Below are positions 60,921 through 64,000 of a DNA stretch of 64,000 bases, in pieces (the first letter of the stretch is position 1; every line of letters starts with the position of its first letter). Position numbers and translations under genes: made by a program. The notes beneath the pieces were generated by a model. The model was not told the origin of the DNA. It did no database searches and worked only from the letters and a program-made list of their open reading frames with translations. Origin of the DNA: Symbiodinium natans (lineage: Eukaryota > Sar > Dinophyceae > Suessiales > Symbiodiniaceae); contig CAJNDS010002324.1 in the NCBI GenBank assembly GCA_905221605.1, positions 983,501 through 1,047,500 of the forward strand, in the 5' to 3' direction.

Positions 60921-62490
60921 TACAAGAGCTCGTCCGCCGGCCAAAGCAGGCTTGACTGCTTCGTTCCACTCAGAGCCATCAGGTAAACCAAAGCAGGCGG
61001 GGACCCCACCTGCCCCGCAGGAAGCGGGAGAATCCCCCAGTCGAAACTTCGCACTCAAGGCCAAGCAACTATCTCCTTGGCCGGTGAGGGTTGAGGGTTC
61101 AATACCCAGAATCAGCCCGTCCATGCCCAAACTGACAGACGTCGGTGAGGAGATGTGAGGGCTCACATCACGCTTGGCCACCTACCGATGGGGAGGTAGT
61201 CATGTATGGCTGCTTTGACGCAAGCAGAGATAGACACCAAGCAGGCAGGGAACCCCGTAGCAACCCAAGCGCAGGCGAGAATGGCTCTCGTGAAGGCCAG
61301 GTGGTTCACAGGTGCTCGATGGCACGTTGCCAGGGAAGTGGAAGCTGATCTCCGCATAGGAGTGTCCACAACCCGGAAGCAGCATCCCCTAGCTGGTCTC
61401 TCCCAATAGGCATGACGTCGTTGTACGCCAAGGGGTTCACACTTGATCGTAGCACATAGAAGCAGGCAACCTGCCCACCTAGAGGGGGCAGAGGAAAGGA
61501 AGATTGGTAATCGTGCTGTAAGTACAAACCTTTATTTTCCGGAGAAAAATTTTCGAATTCTACGAGTGAGAAAGTTTTTCGGCTCAGACGAAGAGAGGCC
61601 ACAGCCCTCTCAGCCACAACCCTCGTGGAGAGGGTCCGGGAAAATTTTTCTGCCTTCAGCCAAGTGTGCTGGGGGATTAGCGTCCTGCGGCCTGGTGGGG
61701 GGAGCGGGAGCCTCACAGAAGGTCGATGGCGCTTGGAGCTTACACTTTACGCTTGGTTTTGAAAGCCGATTGCCATGCTGCTCTTGAGTTTGCTTGGGGC
61801 ATGTGTGCGTTTTTGCAGTTTTCTTGCGGCATGTGTGCGTTTTTGCAGTCTGAGCCAGGACGCAATTTAAGGATTCTTTTCTCCAGGTCTATCTTGGAGA
61901 CTTTGTGAGTGCGTTGGTTGCTGTGCATTGCTGTCGCTTGAAGCTTGCTGGAGTGCAGGTAGATCCCTGGAGACGAGCTAGTGTCTTAGGTTTCAGAACT
62001 TGCTGCAGCTGGTAGCTGTTCTCGTCGACTGCGAGAGTTGTACATGTCAGGTCAAGATATTTTATCTTGCAGGGAACCAAGTTTAGAAGCTTTGGCCTGG
62101 GTGTAGAAGCAACCTTGTCTATACGTTTCTCCTGCAGCAGAATCAGGAATCAGCTTGCGCAGTTCACGCCCCGTCCAGGCATTTTGATGTGGGGACCCGG
62201 AGTGCCCTCCTCGTTAGCCGACGGCCAAGCAAAAGGTTCAGCAGCGTGTCCGTCCTGCCCTGACATCAGGTCCTAGACGCTAAGGCACGGAAGGTATGAG
62301 CAATCAGTGCTTGCATTTGCACTGTCTCTGGAGTCTGCTGCGTGGTTTGTGTTTTTGAAGCATGTTAGTTTGTGTTGGACCTTTGCAGATAGAACCACAT
62401 TGTCAAGTGAACACTGCTGCACTTCAGGTGGTGTCCTTCGAAGTGAAAAGTCTCCGGGGAGAATTATAATGCATGGGCAGTTCCAAGAAT
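60921..62490. other. No recognised gene; includes a 27-bp tandem pair
   Basis: At about 61799-61848 the unit GGCATGTGTGCGTTTTTGCA occurs twice with a spacer. A tRNA-B-box-like motif lies near 61088. No coding stretch with a motif was found. The part from about 62070 may be leader sequence of the plus-strand gag-like gene. Confidence 0.4.
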
Positions 62491-62745
62491 GCTGCAAGGG
62501 CAGCTCAAGAGAGATCAAGCTGCTAAAGCAGTCGTGGTCAAAGATCGGCTGAAGGGTCAGCTCGTTGAGATCTGTTGCAAGGGCAACTCAAATAGTTTTG
62601 CTGCAAGGGCAGCTGAAGATGGCAAGGGCCAATATTCAATGCACACAATGAGTGTGCTTCATACATCGCTGCAAGGGCAGCCCATTCTTTCAGGCCGTGA
62701 CGACAGCCAAATCCGGCAAGGGCCGGCAAGAGGTGCAAGGGCACC
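62491..62745 (+). repeat. Cluster of eight mini-hairpins with AAGG loops and compensating stems
   Basis: Eight 12-14 nt palindromic motifs: GCTGC-AAGG-GCAGC at 62491, 62600 and 62668; GCTGA-AGGG-TCAGC at 62548; GTTGC-AAGG-GCAAC at 62574; TGGC-AAGG-GCCA at 62620; CCGGC-AAGG-GCCGG at 62713; GGTGC-AAGG-GCACC at 62732. The loop is conserved (one AGGG), while stem bases change in pairs so that pairing is kept. Spacers differ in sequence and length. It lies about 240 bp upstream of the plus-strand gag-like ORF. The function is unknown. Confidence 0.85.
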
Positions 62746-62985
62746 GATCAGTCCTCTAGTAGAGACGAGAGGTTCTCTCGAGAGCTCGTAAACAGAAAGA
62801 TTGCAAGCTGCTATCAACTCAGCACTTAATTGCACATTTCAAGGGAAAGACGTGCTGACATCTGAGTATACTCTCCCAAACCTGAATTTCTCTCGGCTCA
62901 AAAAAAAAAAGAGAGACAAAAAGGGTAGCAAAGGCTCTGAGAGGAAACAAAAGCCAGGGGGCAAAGAAAAGAGGCGTAAGCCCAG

Positions 62986-63783
62986 ATGTTTCCGTGGCCC
63001 TTCTTTCCGGGCGGTGAGTCACAAGGCTCTGCCTCCAGGGGCCGCAGGAGGAACAGAAGCAGCAGCGACAGCCGTCGCTCAAGACGCAGAGACAGGCGCC
63101 GAAGGGCGTCTAGGTCGCGCAGCCCAAGGGGGCGTCGAGAAAGGTCTCCAGAGACCCAGCCGAGGACCCCAACTGTTGGGAGCCCTAGCATGCCAGCTCC
63201 GCAGCCAGGATTTCACTGGTGCCAGGTGCCGACTGCGGTCTTCGGCGTGGCGTCTGGCCCACAGACCCAGGCATCCCTTCCTGCTCAGAAGGGAGCTGAG
63301 GCAGCTTCTTCTTGGAAGGACTCCTCCCGGTGGCAAGAACAGTCCACCCCATGGAAGAGCCAGCAGTCTTCATGGGGCAAAGGTTGGGGGCATTCTAAGA
63401 ACTACGGCTCCAGCAGCTCGTGGCAGGGCTCTGGAGGGAATCGGCGTGAGAAGTGGGACAAGCCCAAAGGCTGGAACAAGTGGCCCAAGCCTGAGCAAAA
63501 GCCGGCTAAGGAGCAGTATGGGCGAGGGGCTGCCCCCAAGGAGGAGGAGCCGGAGACTCTCCTCGACCCAGTTATGGCTGGGATTTTTGGCGCCCGGCAG
63601 CAGGGGCCGCCTGAGAGGCCCGACTCTGCATTCAACGTTTGGAGGCGACGGAGGAGGAAGTTCAAGCCTCGGCCAATCGCAAGGCTGAGCGCGAAGAAGA
63701 AGGGTTCCACAGTCAGCTCTGGCAAGGGGCGATCGCTAAGGCCCTCGCAGACCCCTCGCGACCCAAGTGCGCCCGAGAACTGA
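62986..63783 (+). CDS. Gag-like or retroelement-associated RS-rich protein, likely 5' part
   Basis: The plus-strand ORF has an Arg/Ser-rich N-terminal half (RRRDRRRRASRSRSPRGRR), a Pro/Gln region, then a Trp/Lys/Gly region (WQGSGGNRREKWDKPKGWNK) typical of low-complexity nucleic-acid-binding segments. It continues EEEPETLLDPVMAGIFGARQQ. After about 63630 protein-like character moves to another frame (see next feature), so the real product probably switches frame there. The start could be ATG 62986 or earlier. Attribution to a retroelement is inference from composition and from the repeat-rich surroundings. Confidence 0.45.
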   Translation: MFPWPFFPGGESQGSASRGRRRNRSSSDSRRSRRRDRRRRASRSRSPRGRRERSPETQPRTPTVGSPSMPAPQPGFHWCQVPTAVFGVASGPQTQASLPAQKGAEAASSWKDSSRWQEQSTPWKSQQSSWGKGWGHSKNYGSSSSWQGSGGNRREKWDKPKGWNKWPKPEQKPAKEQYGRGAAPKEEEPETLLDPVMAGIFGARQQGPPERPDSAFNVWRRRRRKFKPRPIARLSAKKKGSTVSSGKGRSLRPSQTPRDPSAPEN

Positions 63784-64000
63784 TGCGTGAGGGCATCTTG
63801 CGAAGCTGGTGGAACATGTCCTGGAAGGACGCCCGAGGCCTGAGTGACGGGACCTTGGTGGACGAGTATCGCGATCGGTTGATGCTGTACATGGCAAAGT
63901 ACAAGAATCCCACCGAGGTGCCGCAGCCGATTGTCGAGCGCTGTGCATGCTTGTTCGCGTGGTTCAAGCAGAACTCCAGGCCGCTGGACATTGAAGGGGA
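63629..64000 (+). CDS. Continuation in another frame, runs off the window
   Basis: From about 63629 the frame reads QRLEATEEEVQASANRKAER, then LWQGAIAKALADPSRPKCAR, ELMREGILRSWWNMSWKDAR and LVDEYRDRLMLYMAKY, and is open to the window end. A TGA closes this frame at about 63611, just before the switch, so it can only be reached by a -1 shift, an intron, or a sequence error. It looks like a structured helical domain. I do not recognise the family. Confidence 0.5.

Noticed and set aside
61040-61130. tRNA or SINE suggested by GGTTCAATACC near 61088
   Set aside because: It fits the B-box pattern, but no convincing A box or stem pairing was found. Kept only as a remark.

Overview
The window looks like nuclear DNA of a dinoflagellate, most like Symbiodiniaceae. 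I infer this from gene style, not from a marker gene. Every gene I can identify between 0 and 57 kb lies on the minus strand, as in unidirectional gene clusters. Exons are very short (23 to 105 nt is common), many introns start with GC instead of GT, acceptors are AG followed by G, and TTTAGGG blocks and degenerate trinucleotide arrays fill introns and spacers. No bacterial operon, CRISPR array or rRNA gene is visible.

Layout, all minus strand unless stated. 0.5-4.4 kb: an ankyrin-repeat protein fused to a DEDD-type 3'-5' exonuclease. 6.3-8.4 kb: exon-like pieces of an unrecognised gene. 9.3-15.3 kb: DCAF13/SOF1, a WD40 ribosome-biogenesis factor, for which I could phase 16 consecutive internal exons. 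17.2-19.1 kb: a secreted or membrane, cysteine-rich TM2-domain protein whose stop codon lies inside a telomere-like array. 19.3-34.1 kb: RFC1, the large clamp-loader subunit (BRCT, Walker A, Walker B, C-terminal domain). Its N- and C-terminal exon blocks are separated by about 10 kb that holds exons of an EF-hand gene and a foldback element. 35.8-39.2 kb: a multi-exon polytopic membrane protein.

39.9-64 kb changes character. Telomere-like blocks stop, and repeats and retroelements take over: two copies of a 1.5-1.7 kb element, a pair of palindromes, an intact 2,665-codon Ty1/copia polyprotein with an unusual 690-residue tail after RNase H, a 1 kb array that flips orientation and could fold into a long hairpin, and a plus-strand gag-like gene running off the window. 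Just upstream of that last gene sits a 255 bp cluster of small hairpins whose loops are conserved while the stems change in a compensating way. I consider this the most intriguing signal in the window.

The identified host genes concern RNA processing (exonuclease, DCAF13), DNA replication (RFC1), calcium binding and membranes. I see no pathway that links them. All exon calls were made by eye from reading frames, splice-site phase and remembered family motifs. Exact ends, and small exons I did not find, remain uncertain.
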